Shown: positions 9,062-17,415, counted from the stretch's first letter. The stretch: 64,000 nt of DNA from Sphingobacteriaceae bacterium (GCA_947463785.1 CANHRG010000001.1:124001-188000), one strand, 5' to 3'. Numbers and translations are program-made. The notes: generated by a model from the letters alone, not told the origin.

Positions 9062-9631
9062 ATGAAGATGCCCATTGTTGCCTACGGCGATCCGGTTTTA
9101 AAGAAAGTTGCGCAAGATATCGGTCCTGAATATCCCGATTTGAATCAACTCATTGAGAACATGTTTGAAACTATGTATCATGCGCAGGGCGTGGGTCTGG
9201 CTGCACCGCAGGTCGGCTTGTCCATTCGTTTATTTGTAATTGATGCCTCCCCTTTTGAAGAAGATGATTCCCAATTAAAGGATTTTAAAAAAGTATTCAT
9301 CAATGCCAAAATCACAGAGGAACAAGGTGAAAAATGGAACTTCAATGAAGGTTGTTTGAGTATTCCAGATATTCGCGAAGACGTAAGCCGACACGAAAGC
9401 CTAAGCATTACTTACCAGGATGAGCACTGGAACTGGCATACCGAAAACTACCACGGTTTGGCGGCACGTGTTATCCAACACGAATACGATCATATTGAAG
9501 GCAAACTTTTAACCGACCGACTGAGCCCACTACGCAAGGCCATGCTGAAAGGCAAACTAGAAGCCATCAGTAAGGGTATGGTGAAAGTAGATTATAAAAT
9601 GAAGTTTCCGGCCTTGAGTAAGAAACGCTAA
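9062..9631 (+). CDS. def: Peptide deformylase
   Basis: A 189-residue deformylase with all three metal-site motifs: GVGLAAPQ at 43-50, EGCLS at 96-100 (ligand Cys98) and HEYDH at 140-144. It removes the N-formyl group from nascent proteins using Fe2+ or Zn2+. The loop between motifs 1 and 2 (DASPFEEDDSQLKDFKK) is typical of the Bacteroidota type. Its stop codon overlaps the stop of the convergent gene at 9628 by four bases. Confidence 0.97.
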   Translation: MKMPIVAYGDPVLKKVAQDIGPEYPDLNQLIENMFETMYHAQGVGLAAPQVGLSIRLFVIDASPFEEDDSQLKDFKKVFINAKITEEQGEKWNFNEGCLSIPDIREDVSRHESLSITYQDEHWNWHTENYHGLAARVIQHEYDHIEGKLLTDRLSPLRKAMLKGKLEAISKGMVKVDYKMKFPALSKKR

Positions 9632-10266
9632 TTCGATTCCTGCTGCTTATTACCCCGCATTATTTGCTGAATAAACGCACCCCACGCAAAAGGATTTAAG
9701 AGTGGATTAGCCATCCGTTGATTTATGTTTCGGTTCATTAAAGACATGTGGCTATTCCTAAAGTTCATCGATTGAATTTCCTGCCCATCTCGCGGAAGCG
9801 TACGGGCCAAAGATACAATGCTGGAGTTGGAAACGTTTTTCTTAGCGATAGCCAAGTCGTCGTCCGCAATTTTCATGGTCAAAAATTCTTTCTTAAACTC
9901 ATCCTCACTTGCCCAAGGGTAAACCCTAACCATCGGCAGGCTGATCACCTCTTGTCTCATCCGAACCATGACCGTGTATTTATCGTCGGGAAGGTTTTTG
10001 GGAATAATGACACTTTGTTTGCCAAAACCTACCGCCGTAAAACTTAAGGTATCACCTTCGTGAGCCACAAAAGAAAAGTAACCTTTATAATTGGCTACAT
10101 AGGCCGAAAGCTTGTCAACCGTTTCATTGGTAATGGTTACATAGGGCACCACTACATTGCTATCTCGATGAATGATTACTCCGGAAAATTGCACCAACTT
10201 TCCGGGTGTCTGAGCTATAGCTGCAGAAGCCAGAAATATCATGAATACTATTAACCGGAATCTCAT
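9628..10266 (-). CDS. Exported protein with carboxypeptidase-regulatory-like domain, function unknown
   Basis: A 212-residue protein with signal peptide MRFRLIVFMIFLASAAIAQ. Residues about 27-105 form a CarboxypepD_reg-like beta-sandwich (FSGVIIHRDSNVVVPYVTITN, then NYKGYFSFVAHEGDTLSFTAVGFG), the fold that precedes TonB-dependent receptors but stands alone here. The C-terminal 100 residues are unassigned and end in a polar QQESN tail. It shares general layout with the protein at 3209-3955. No partner transporter is adjacent. Confidence 0.65.
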   Translation of the reverse strand: MRFRLIVFMIFLASAAIAQTPGKLVQFSGVIIHRDSNVVVPYVTITNETVDKLSAYVANYKGYFSFVAHEGDTLSFTAVGFGKQSVIIPKNLPDDKYTVMVRMRQEVISLPMVRVYPWASEDEFKKEFLTMKIADDDLAIAKKNVSNSSIVSLARTLPRDGQEIQSMNFRNSHMSLMNRNINQRMANPLLNPFAWGAFIQQIMRGNKQQESN

Positions 10267-10312
10267 TGCTTCTAAAATAGTTAAAACCTAAGTTTTGGTG
10301 TGTTAAATAATG

Positions 10313-10591
10313 TTAATTGAGACGCTGGGGCATAACCGCATTCGGATCGTCCATATCGGTGAGGTTAATGGCTTCAACGCCCAAAATTTCAGGAACAGCT
10401 TTTTTAATAGCCTCCTCAATTCCGGCTTTCAAGGTCATTATACTCATGGGGCAGGATCCGCAAGAGCCCAAAAGTTTCAATTTAACAATGTAATCGGGTG
10501 TAATTTCTTCAATAGATACATTTCCACCATCGGCCTCCAAATAAGGTCTTATGGTATCTAAAGCGCTTTCTACCCTTTGTAATAATTCCAT
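10313..10591 (-). CDS. NifU C-terminal-domain (Nfu-type) Fe-S scaffold protein
   Basis: A 92-residue stand-alone NifU_C domain. It begins with the family helix (VESALDTIRPYLEADGGNVS) and carries the cluster-binding CGSCPMS (CxxC) motif. Such proteins carry [4Fe-4S] clusters to apo-targets. It lies 11 bases downstream of the Mrp-type carrier on the same strand, a pairing that fits a shared role in Fe-S cluster delivery. The C-terminus (DMDDPNAVMPQRLN) is slightly longer than the minimal domain. Confidence 0.92.
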   Translation of the reverse strand: MELLQRVESALDTIRPYLEADGGNVSIEEITPDYIVKLKLLGSCGSCPMSIMTLKAGIEEAIKKAVPEILGVEAINLTDMDDPNAVMPQRLN

Positions 10592-10602
10592 GCTCTAAAT
10601 TA

Positions 10603-11679
10603 CTAAATTTTCACCGCTTGATTTTCGGCATTCTGAATAGCCACTTGCTGCGCTACTTTTTGAGCCAATTGCACAAAAGCGGTCGACATTGGATTTTCGG
10701 TCTCCAAGATAACCGGTTTACCCGCATCTCCGGCATCGCTGATGCTTTTTACCAAAGGTATTTCACCCAAAAAGGCCAGACCGAATTCCTGAGCCAGGTG
10801 CTGTCCGCCACCCTGACCAAAGATATAATACTTGTTTTCCGGCAGTTCTGCTGGCGTAAAATAAGCCATATTCTCAACTACACCCAGAACCGGAACGTCG
10901 ATAGCATTCATCATAAACATACCTATACCTTTTCGGGCATCAGCAAGGGCTACTTGTTGTGGCGTAGTTACAATCACAGCACCGGCAATTGGGTAGGATT
11001 GAGTTAAAGTGATGTGAATATCACCGGTTCCGGGAGGTAAATCCACTACCAAATAATCCAATTCGCCCCAATCGGCATCGTTGAACAATTGTTTCACCGC
11101 AGTAGAAACCATGGGTCCACGCCATGGCACCGGTTGGTTGGGATCAGTAAAAAACCCAATGGAAAGCAGTTTAATTCCAAATTTATGAATGGGCTGAATC
11201 AGCGTTTTACCACCCGGCATTTCGTTTGCTTTGGGACGAGCTCCCTCTAAACCGAACATGATTGGAATTGAAGGTCCGTAAATATCGGCATCGATTAAGC
11301 CAACACTTGCGCCGGTTTGGGCCAAGCCCAAAGCCAGGTTTACCGCCATGGTAGATTTTCCTACGCCACCCTTTCCGCTCGCTACCGCAATAATGTTTTT
11401 TACATTCGGTAGGGGCTGATTTGCCTGCGTAGTTACGCGTGATGTCATGTTGATATCCACTTCAATATCTTTACTGATGAAGTGTTTAATGGCATTGCGG
11501 CAAGCATTTTCAATCATCGCTTTTAGTGGACAAGCCGGAGTAGTCAATACCACTGAGAAGTAAAGTTTGTTCCCTTCAATACGGATGTCCTCAATCATGT
11601 TTAGGGTAACCAGGTCTTTTTTAAGATCCGGATCTTCCACATGGCTGAGCGCTTGTAATACTTGTTCTTTGCTAATCAT
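10603..11679 (-). CDS. apbC: Mrp/ApbC-family P-loop Fe-S cluster carrier
   Basis: A 358-residue protein. Residues 1-90 are an MIP18/DUF59 domain (LSHVEDPDLKKDLVTLNMI, with Cys in TPACPLK). The rest is the MinD-like ATPase with deviant Walker A SGKGGVGKSTMAVN and the DADIYGPSIP and VDLPPGTGD motifs. The usual C-terminal CxxC is not evident, as also happens in some family members. It is the first gene of a two-gene unit with the Nfu-type protein and has a TATTTTTG box 24 bases upstream. Confidence 0.92.
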   Translation of the reverse strand: MISKEQVLQALSHVEDPDLKKDLVTLNMIEDIRIEGNKLYFSVVLTTPACPLKAMIENACRNAIKHFISKDIEVDINMTSRVTTQANQPLPNVKNIIAVASGKGGVGKSTMAVNLALGLAQTGASVGLIDADIYGPSIPIMFGLEGARPKANEMPGGKTLIQPIHKFGIKLLSIGFFTDPNQPVPWRGPMVSTAVKQLFNDADWGELDYLVVDLPPGTGDIHITLTQSYPIAGAVIVTTPQQVALADARKGIGMFMMNAIDVPVLGVVENMAYFTPAELPENKYYIFGQGGGQHLAQEFGLAFLGEIPLVKSISDAGDAGKPVILETENPMSTAFVQLAQKVAQQVAIQNAENQAVKI

Positions 11680-11702
11680 TGTACATCACAACTAAATTCA
11701 AT

Positions 11703-11710
11703 CAAAAATA
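11703..11710 (-). promoter_or_regulatory. -7 promoter box for the apbC-nfu unit
   Basis: On the minus strand TATTTTTG matches TAnnTTTG. The start codon lies 24 bases downstream of the box. No convincing -33 element is seen. Confidence 0.5.
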
Positions 11711-11789
11711 CCAATCTATTGGGGTAAAACGTTTTTTTATGCGGGTTTTTACAGATATTTGACCCGGGTATTGCTACCCAAAAGGTCTT

Positions 11790-13856
11790 ATGTTCCAAAA
11801 ATTAAGCAGCTTTTACACAAAATACCAGATTACCATTCAACACTATGCCCGTAAAGCTGCGTGGGTGCTCGTTTCGCTTGTTTTTCTGCTGTTCATTGCA
11901 GGAGTTATTGCCTTTCTGAAACGTGATGCCATTTTAAATGTGCTAATCGCGAAAGCAAAAAACAAGGCAAAAACCGAATATCAAATCAAACTCGAGATTG
12001 ATAACCCGCACTTTTCCGGATTGAGAACGGTTTCTTTCGATCGGATTACGGCCGTTCCTGACCATCGCGATAGCTTACTGGCTTTACACCATTTGGATGT
12101 GAGCGTACAACTTTTGCCGCTAATTTTTGGTGATGTAAAACTTGCCGAATTGGCTATGGATAGCGGTTTTCTGCATCTGGTAAAACGCGACAGTTTACGG
12201 AATTACGATTTTTTGTTCCGAAAAAAGAAAGAAAACGGCGAACGTGCCGAATTAAACCTGGCTTCCTTGGGCAACCGCTTACTCAATAGTGTTTTTTATA
12301 AAATTCCTGAAGATCTGGATGTGCAAAACTTTGAGTTAAAGTGGGTAGAAGATACGTCGGGGGTTACCTTAACTATTGATCAAGCTAAGATTGATGGAGG
12401 TACCGTTCAGTCGAACATTAGCGTAAACAATGGCGCTGCAGTTTGGCACGTAAACGGCGAAGTAGACCCAGGAGATCGCCAACTGGATTTGACTTGGTTT
12501 GCCGATGGTAAAAAAGTAGAATTGCCTTATCTGGAAAAAAGACTGGGGCTAAAACTCAATTTTGATCAGCTAAGCACTAAACTCGAGGATGTGAGTTACT
12601 TTGCCGGTAAACTCAAAATGAGTGGCTATTGGTCGGTAAAAAACCTGTTGATCAAACACCCAAAAATTGCTGCACATGAGGTAATTGTTCCGGATGGGTT
12701 GCTGAATGCAGAAGTTGCTGTTGGTGGAAAATACATCGAACTCTCTGAATCGTCAGTAATTCAGTTAGGGAAAGTGGCGTTAAATCCTTTTGTACGCTTT
12801 ACCCTCAAGCCTCACAAAATTTACGAATTAAAACTACATACCGATGAGCTGGAGGCTCAGGAGGTGTTCAACTCTTTCCCAAAAGGTTTGTTCGAATCCT
12901 TAGAGGGTATTCGGGTTCAGGGTAAACTGCAATACGATTTAAATTTTTACCTGGATGAAAAAGAGCCGGATAAGGTGGCTTTCAACTCGGAGTTAAGCAA
13001 AGATAATTTTAAAATCCTGGGGTACGGAAAAACCAATTTGTCTAAAATTAACGGCACGTTCATGTACACTCCGTTTGAGTATGGAAAACCGATGCGGGAT
13101 ATTCTAATTGGGCCTGAAAACTCAAATTTTACACCCTTAGACCAAATCTCTCCCTACTTAAAAAATGCTGTTTTAACTGCCGAAGATCCTTCGTTTTTTG
13201 GCCATCGGGGCTTTGTAGAAGAGGCCATTCGAAAGTCCATAGCTACGAATTTTGAACGCAAAGCTTTTAAGCGTGGCGCAAGTACCATATCGATGCAATT
13301 GGTTAAAAACGTGTACCTGAGTAGGCAGAAAACTCTTGCTCGTAAAATTGAAGAAATGCTGATAGTTTGGCTCATCGAAAACCAGCGTTTATCTTCTAAA
13401 AGCCGAATGTTTGAAGTGTACCTGAACCTGATTGAATGGGGACAAAACATTTACGGTATTGGTGAAGCCTCACGCTATTATTTTGATAAACATCCTTCAG
13501 AATTGAATCTGGGTGAAAGTATTTACCTGGCCAGTATTGTACCCCGACCAAAATCATCGCTTTACTTCTTCGAGTATCAGGGTAACTTACGACCCAATAT
13601 GGTAGGATATTTCAATACCATTGGGGGACTAATGGCAAAACGCGGCTTAACCGAGGCCGATAGTACCGGTTATGGTTTCTACAATGTTCGACTCAAAGAA
13701 AGCCTTCGTTACTTAATTACACCACCCGATTCGTTGTTGACCGACAGTTTGCTGAATAACGACGATTCGGCTATTGGAAACGAGTGGCTCGAAGCACTTA
13801 TCAAAAAACAGCAAGCAGACAGTGTTGCACTGCATCAACCTAAAAAAATAAAGTAA
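11790..13856 (+). CDS. Membrane-anchored GT51 peptidoglycan glycosyltransferase with long AsmA-like N-terminal region
   Basis: A 688-residue protein with one transmembrane helix at about residues 27-46. A 390-residue periplasmic region follows, rich in beta-strands and reminiscent of AsmA-type proteins. The glycosyltransferase 51 domain spans about 440-620. GT51 motifs are clear: TAEDPSFFGHRGF (catalytic Glu near 466), KRGASTISMQLVKNVYLS and RKIEEMLIVWLIE. No transpeptidase domain follows, so it is monofunctional like MtgA but about 2.5 times longer. It should polymerise lipid II. The hpt gene starts five bases after its stop. Confidence 0.85.
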   Translation: MFQKLSSFYTKYQITIQHYARKAAWVLVSLVFLLFIAGVIAFLKRDAILNVLIAKAKNKAKTEYQIKLEIDNPHFSGLRTVSFDRITAVPDHRDSLLALHHLDVSVQLLPLIFGDVKLAELAMDSGFLHLVKRDSLRNYDFLFRKKKENGERAELNLASLGNRLLNSVFYKIPEDLDVQNFELKWVEDTSGVTLTIDQAKIDGGTVQSNISVNNGAAVWHVNGEVDPGDRQLDLTWFADGKKVELPYLEKRLGLKLNFDQLSTKLEDVSYFAGKLKMSGYWSVKNLLIKHPKIAAHEVIVPDGLLNAEVAVGGKYIELSESSVIQLGKVALNPFVRFTLKPHKIYELKLHTDELEAQEVFNSFPKGLFESLEGIRVQGKLQYDLNFYLDEKEPDKVAFNSELSKDNFKILGYGKTNLSKINGTFMYTPFEYGKPMRDILIGPENSNFTPLDQISPYLKNAVLTAEDPSFFGHRGFVEEAIRKSIATNFERKAFKRGASTISMQLVKNVYLSRQKTLARKIEEMLIVWLIENQRLSSKSRMFEVYLNLIEWGQNIYGIGEASRYYFDKHPSELNLGESIYLASIVPRPKSSLYFFEYQGNLRPNMVGYFNTIGGLMAKRGLTEADSTGYGFYNVRLKESLRYLITPPDSLLTDSLLNNDDSAIGNEWLEALIKKQQADSVALHQPKKIK

Positions 13857-13861
13857 AGCGC

Positions 13862-14395
13862 ATGAAAGTCGGAGATCTGAATTTTGAACTCAAAATCAAA
13901 AAAGAGCAAATCCAACAACGGGTTGCCGAATTGGGTTCAGAGATCTGTGCCGATTACCAAAATAAAACACCTGTTTTTTTAGGGGTGCTGAGTGGCAGTT
14001 TTATGTTTTTGGGTGATTTGATGAAAGTAATCACACTACCTGCAGAAGTAAGCTTCGTAAAATTAGCCTCCTACGAGGGAGAAAAAAGTAGCGGAACCGT
14101 TCAAACCCAACTGGGATTAACGCTAGAGATTGCAGGTAGAGATGTAATTATTGTTGAAGATATCGTAGATAGCGGACATACCATGGCGTTTTTACTACAA
14201 ATGCTGCAACAGGAACGACCACAGTCGATTCGCATTTGCAGTTTACTGTATAAACCTCAGGCATGTCAGCATGATTTTGAAGAGTTGAACTACGTGGGCT
14301 TCGAAATTCCCAATGATTTTGTGGTGGGTTACGGTTTAGATTATAACGGTTTGGGGCGAAACCTAAAGGATATTTACCAATTAGCCGCCAATTAG
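13862..14395 (+). CDS. hpt: Hypoxanthine phosphoribosyltransferase
   Basis: A 177-residue type I phosphoribosyltransferase. The PRPP-binding motif VIIVEDIVDSGHT is at residues 95-107, the SGSFMFLGDL flexible-loop region at 44-53, and the purine-contact segment VGYGLDYNGLGRNL near the C-terminus. It salvages hypoxanthine and probably guanine to IMP and GMP in the cytoplasm. It is tightly spaced behind the transglycosylase gene and 28 bases ahead of psd, giving a mixed-function operon. Confidence 0.95.
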   Translation: MKVGDLNFELKIKKEQIQQRVAELGSEICADYQNKTPVFLGVLSGSFMFLGDLMKVITLPAEVSFVKLASYEGEKSSGTVQTQLGLTLEIAGRDVIIVEDIVDSGHTMAFLLQMLQQERPQSIRICSLLYKPQACQHDFEELNYVGFEIPNDFVVGYGLDYNGLGRNLKDIYQLAAN

Positions 14396-14423
14396 GGATT
14401 TTTTTAGCAATTTTGCAGCCGAT

Positions 14424-15101
14424 ATGACAAAAATGACGCTTCATAAAGAAGGAACAACCACCATTGCATTAACCATTCTATTCATTTTCGTGTTAAATGC
14501 CTTGGTTCAGTTTTTTCTGCCACAATACACCTGGTTTCGGTGGTTGATTTACCTGCTTTCGGCCGGACTTTTCGGAATTGTAGTGCAGTTTTTCCGTAAA
14601 CCTTACATCAACCCAACCACCGGCGATAACTTGGTTATTTGCCCAGCAGACGGTAAGGTTGTGGTAATTGAAGAAACTGAAGAAACCGAGTGTTTGAAAG
14701 ATCGTCGCATTCAAGTCTCCATATTTATGTCACCTTTGAATGTACACATCAACCGAAATCCAATATCTGGAGTGGTAAAGTATTTCAAATACCATCCGGG
14801 TAAATATTTATTCGCTTGGAATCCGAAATCATCAACAGAAAACGAAAGAACAACCGTTTTGGTAGAAAACAGGCAAGGAGTCCCTGTATTATTCCGCCAA
14901 ATTGCCGGTGCTCTGGCTCGACGAATTGTTTGGTATGTAAAAGAAGGCGATCAGGTGAAGCAAACTGAGGAGTTTGGGTTTATTAAATTTGGTTCCAGAG
15001 TAGATGTTTTCTTACCTTTAGGTACAAAAGTTAATGTAAAACTCGGAGATACCGTAAAAGGTGGAATCAGCGTTTTAGCAGAGTTTAAAAACAATAAATA
15101 A
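14424..15101 (+). CDS. psd: Phosphatidylserine decarboxylase, short (PSD-B/archaeal-like) type
   Basis: A 225-residue membrane enzyme with two hydrophobic segments at about 12-32 and 37-56, then the conserved VICPADGKVVVIEE, FMSPLNVHINRNPISG and FGFIKFGSRVDVF motifs. Self-cleavage before Ser191 (in FGSR) would create the pyruvoyl cofactor. It converts phosphatidylserine to phosphatidylethanolamine. No pssA is adjacent. A small exported peptide gene follows nine bases after its stop. Confidence 0.93.
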   Translation: MTKMTLHKEGTTTIALTILFIFVLNALVQFFLPQYTWFRWLIYLLSAGLFGIVVQFFRKPYINPTTGDNLVICPADGKVVVIEETEETECLKDRRIQVSIFMSPLNVHINRNPISGVVKYFKYHPGKYLFAWNPKSSTENERTTVLVENRQGVPVLFRQIAGALARRIVWYVKEGDQVKQTEEFGFIKFGSRVDVFLPLGTKVNVKLGDTVKGGISVLAEFKNNK

Positions 15102-15110
15102 CAGATAACC

Positions 15111-15278
15111 ATGAAAAAAGTATTCGCTGTATTAGCTTTAGCTGCCTTTGTAAGTGCTGCTAACGCCCAAGAACCTAAAAAAGAAGCTTGCTGCAAGAAA
15201 ATGGCAGAGCGCAAAGAAGGGCAAAAAATGAAGTGCTCTAAAGATTGTGAAAAATCATGCTGCAAGAAAAAAGCTTAA
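15111..15278 (+). CDS. Small exported Cys/Lys-rich protein (55 aa), unknown function
   Basis: The ATG at 15111 opens a 55-codon frame ending with TAA at 15276-15278. The first 19 residues form a clean signal peptide (MKKVFAVLALAAFVSAANA). The mature part is about 36 residues, very rich in Lys and holding six Cys as CC, C, C and CC, with KEACCKKM and KSCCKKK ends. Spacing suggests metal binding or disulfide pairing. It lies nine bases after psd and just before a strong terminator, so it is the last gene of that operon. Codon use resembles its neighbours. It is too short for many gene finders. Confidence 0.75.
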   Translation: MKKVFAVLALAAFVSAANAQEPKKEACCKKMAERKEGQKMKCSKDCEKSCCKKKA

Positions 15279-15293
15279 TTGCGCTTTAAATAC

Positions 15294-15329
15294 AAAAAAG
15301 CCTTCTCTGAATCAGAGGAGGCTTTTTTG
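15294..15329. terminator. Bidirectional intrinsic terminator between psd operon and gdh
   Basis: AAAAAAGCCTTCTCTGA pairs with TCAGAGGAGGCTTTTTT across a very short loop, with A-run and T-run on either side, so it can serve both the plus operon ending at 15278 and the minus gene ending at 15348. Confidence 0.85.
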
Positions 15330-15347
15330 TTTGGAGTAGTTGGCGAG

Positions 15348-16574
15348 TTAAACCAACTGTTTTAAGGCTATTTCAAAGGCCGTTTCAGAAATCTTGGTTT
15401 TGGCACTCGATAGTTTATGTGTTTTTTCTAGAGCTGTGCGAATTACACTAGATGCATCTTGAAAAATTGCGGCATCGCTCATCTCTACATTCTTTTGCAT
15501 CAGGTAGGCAAAAACCCTGGCCATGCCGCAGTTCGAGATAAAATCAGGGATTACGGCTACGTGCTGATCGGCATATTCCATAATCGGACCAAAGAATATT
15601 TCAGGATCGGCAAAGGGAACATTGGCGCCACATGCAATTACCTCCAAACCCGCGTTTATTAGGTTTTGAACCTGATCTTGTGTAACCAATCTGGAAGCAG
15701 CTGCCGGAACAAAAATCTCGGCTTCGGTTTTCCAGAGTTCTTGTTTGATCCGGTCAAATGGGATCAAATTATCGGCAACCAACATATTACCCTGACGGTT
15801 TAAGAATAAATTCCGAATCTCTTCAAAACTAAATCCTGCCGGGTTCAACAATCCTCCCACGCGATCAATTATTCCTACAACTTTTACACCTTGGAGGGCC
15901 AAATAAAAAGCTGCTGCTGCACCCACATTACCCCAACCTTGAATTATAGCACGTTTTCCGGCAATATTTCCTCCATAAATCTGATAAAAATGACGAATAG
16001 ACTCGGAAACACCATAGCCGGTAATCATGTCGGCAACCACATATTTACGCTTTACATCGGGTGTAAACTCGGTATCTTCCAATACTTTTGAAACACCGTA
16101 ACGTAATTGGCCAATTTGATGAATACGTTCGTTTTCTTTGGCCTGATAATGCCCATTAATTACGCCTTCTTGTGGATGCCATAAGCCATAATTCTCAGTG
16201 ATTGGAATTACTTCGTGTATCTCATCCACATTTAAGTCGCCGCCCGTTCCGTAATAGTTTTTAAGCAAAGGGATTACCGCTTTGTACCAACGTTCAAGCA
16301 CGCCTTTCTTACGAGGATCAGCAGGATCAAAATTAATTCCAGATTTAGCTCCACCAATGGCCGGACCAGAAACGGTAAATTTTACCTCCATGGTTTTAGC
16401 TAAAGATTCTACCTCACGTTTATCCAAACCTTTACGCATACGGGTACCACCTCCGGCAGCTCCGCCGCGTAAAGAATTGATAACCACCCAGCCCTCTGCT
16501 TCAGTTTCTGCATCTTTCCACTCAAAAACAATTTCTGGACGCTTTTCTTCAAACTTTTTTAACAGGTTCTTCAT
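15348..16574 (-). CDS. Glu/Leu/Phe/Val dehydrogenase family protein
   Basis: A 408-residue NAD(P)-dependent amino-acid dehydrogenase. The N-terminal substrate domain shows GGAAGGGTRM, SGPAIGGAKSGI and GTGGDLNVDEIHE, and the Rossmann domain has IIQGWGNVGAAAAFYLA. The start is set at ATG 16574 (MKNLLKKFEEKRPEIV), because the longer frame would run through the terminator of the upstream rplS gene. It catalyses reversible oxidative deamination of an amino acid. Whether the substrate is glutamate or a branched-chain amino acid is not clear by eye. Confidence 0.88.
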   Translation of the reverse strand: MKNLLKKFEEKRPEIVFEWKDAETEAEGWVVINSLRGGAAGGGTRMRKGLDKREVESLAKTMEVKFTVSGPAIGGAKSGINFDPADPRKKGVLERWYKAVIPLLKNYYGTGGDLNVDEIHEVIPITENYGLWHPQEGVINGHYQAKENERIHQIGQLRYGVSKVLEDTEFTPDVKRKYVVADMITGYGVSESIRHFYQIYGGNIAGKRAIIQGWGNVGAAAAFYLALQGVKVVGIIDRVGGLLNPAGFSFEEIRNLFLNRQGNMLVADNLIPFDRIKQELWKTEAEIFVPAAASRLVTQDQVQNLINAGLEVIACGANVPFADPEIFFGPIMEYADQHVAVIPDFISNCGMARVFAYLMQKNVEMSDAAIFQDASSVIRTALEKTHKLSSAKTKISETAFEIALKQLV

Positions 16575-16591
16575 GTTCGATGATTTTAAAT

Positions 16592-16626
16592 AAAAAAGCC
16601 TCCCCAAAAAATCGGAGAGGCTTTTT
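16592..16626 (-). terminator. Intrinsic terminator after rplS
   Basis: A ten-base stem (AAAAAGCCTC with GAGGCTTTTT) with a 14-base loop. The minus strand gives a T-run right after the stem. It lies 15 bases past the rplS stop and 17 bases before the dehydrogenase start, so the two genes are separate units. Confidence 0.85.
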
Positions 16627-16641
16627 ATATAGTGTATAGAC

Positions 16642-16989
16642 TTAAACTCTTTTTGATTTGATACGAGCTGCTTTACCGGTTAATTCACGTAAGTAGAACA
16701 ATTTTGCTCTGCGAACTTTACCGAAGTTAACTACTTCCACTTTCTCAATGTTTGGAGAGTTGATAGGGAATATACGCTCAACACCAACGCCGTTAGACAT
16801 TTTACGAACAGTAAAGGTTTCATTAGCACCAACACCATTGCGTTGAATAACTACACCTTGGTAAAGCTGAACACGCTCTTTATTACCTTCGCGAATTTTA
16901 TAATGCACAGCAACGGTATCTCCTGATTTGAACGAAGGAATTTCATTTCTAACTACCGCCTGATCTTCTACAAATTTTACTAAATCCAT
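16642..16989 (-). CDS. rplS: 50S ribosomal protein L19
   Basis: A 115-residue L19 of normal length. Signature segments are [59 protein letters not shown] and the basic C-terminus ([22 protein letters not shown]). It sits at the 30S-50S interface. In many bacteria rplS directly follows trmD, but here trmD and rplS are separated by two small genes, one facing the opposite way. rplS therefore needs its own promoter, and a hairpin leader is present upstream. Confidence 0.97.
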   Translation of the reverse strand: MDLVKFVEDQAVVRNEIPSFKSGDTVAVHYKIREGNKERVQLYQGVVIQRNGVGANETFTVRKMSNGVGVERIFPINSPNIEKVEVVNFGKVRRAKLFYLRELTGKAARIKSKRV

Positions 16990-17007
16990 GATTTTAAGCT
17001 CTTAACA

Positions 17008-17044
17008 CGATTTTTAACCTCGTAAAAATCGGACTGCAATTTTA
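17008..17044 (-). promoter_or_regulatory. rplS leader: perfect hairpin behind a promoter-like box
   Basis: The minus-strand sequence TAAAATTG (17037-17044) is one mismatch from TAnnTTTG. Immediately downstream, CGATTTTTA (17031-17023) and TAAAAATCG (17016-17008) form a perfect nine-base stem around a six-base loop, 18 bases before the rplS ATG. The stem would be at the very 5' end of the transcript. It may be a ribosomal-protein leader used in autoregulation. L19 leaders are described in other bacteria. I could not compare structures. Confidence 0.5.
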
Positions 17045-17091
17045 GGCAATTATTTTCAATTTAAAAAGAGCTTTTAAAAATTTTCCACATT

Positions 17092-17364
17092 TTATCCAGA
17101 ATGTTTATAATCCTCCAACAGTTCGGTAATGTGCTTGCATTTAATCAGCTTGTTTTGCAGCCCACCCGGCTTTACGCCAAACATCTGCTCCAGCTGAACC
17201 ATTTTTTGGTAAGGAATATCCCGATCTTCCTCTAATTTGATGTTCCGGTAGTTGAAAAAGGTATTCGGAGATATTTTCAAAACTTTAGGAATGATTTTGA
17301 GTGCTCTCTTATAATCTCTCATTGGCAAATTTGATAACATTTCGTTGATACTATATTTATACAT
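17092..17364 (-). CDS. Small HTH-like protein, unknown function
   Basis: A 90-residue basic protein with no signal or membrane segment. The predicted order of helices and the segment ISPNTFFNYRNIKLEEDRDIPYQKMVQLEQMFGVKPGGL resemble a divergent Cro/C1-type HTH domain followed by a short tail (KCKHITELLEDYKHSG). It shares the ending pattern V-x-P-G and a later C-K-x-x-T-E with the divergent protein at 17501-17872, suggesting they are related. It lies upstream of rplS on the same strand. A DNA-binding role is inference. Confidence 0.6.
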   Translation of the reverse strand: MYKYSINEMLSNLPMRDYKRALKIIPKVLKISPNTFFNYRNIKLEEDRDIPYQKMVQLEQMFGVKPGGLQNKLIKCKHITELLEDYKHSG

Positions 17365-17398
17365 GAGTTAAATTTTATAGATTTAAAGAAAAAATTGT

Positions 17399-17415
17399 AT
17401 ATTTTATCAAAATAT
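17399..17415. promoter_or_regulatory. Perfect 17-bp dyad in the divergent intergenic region
   Basis: ATATTTT, ATC, AAAATAT form an exact 7-3-7 inverted repeat between the divergent small genes at 17364 and 17501. The region is very AT-rich, so a chance occurrence is possible. Its position suits an operator for one of the HTH-like proteins. Confidence 0.4.

Noticed and set aside
16575-16607. N-terminal extension of the amino-acid dehydrogenase (MGRLFYLKSSN)
   Set aside because: It would be encoded by the rplS terminator stem. The ATG at 16574 fits the family.
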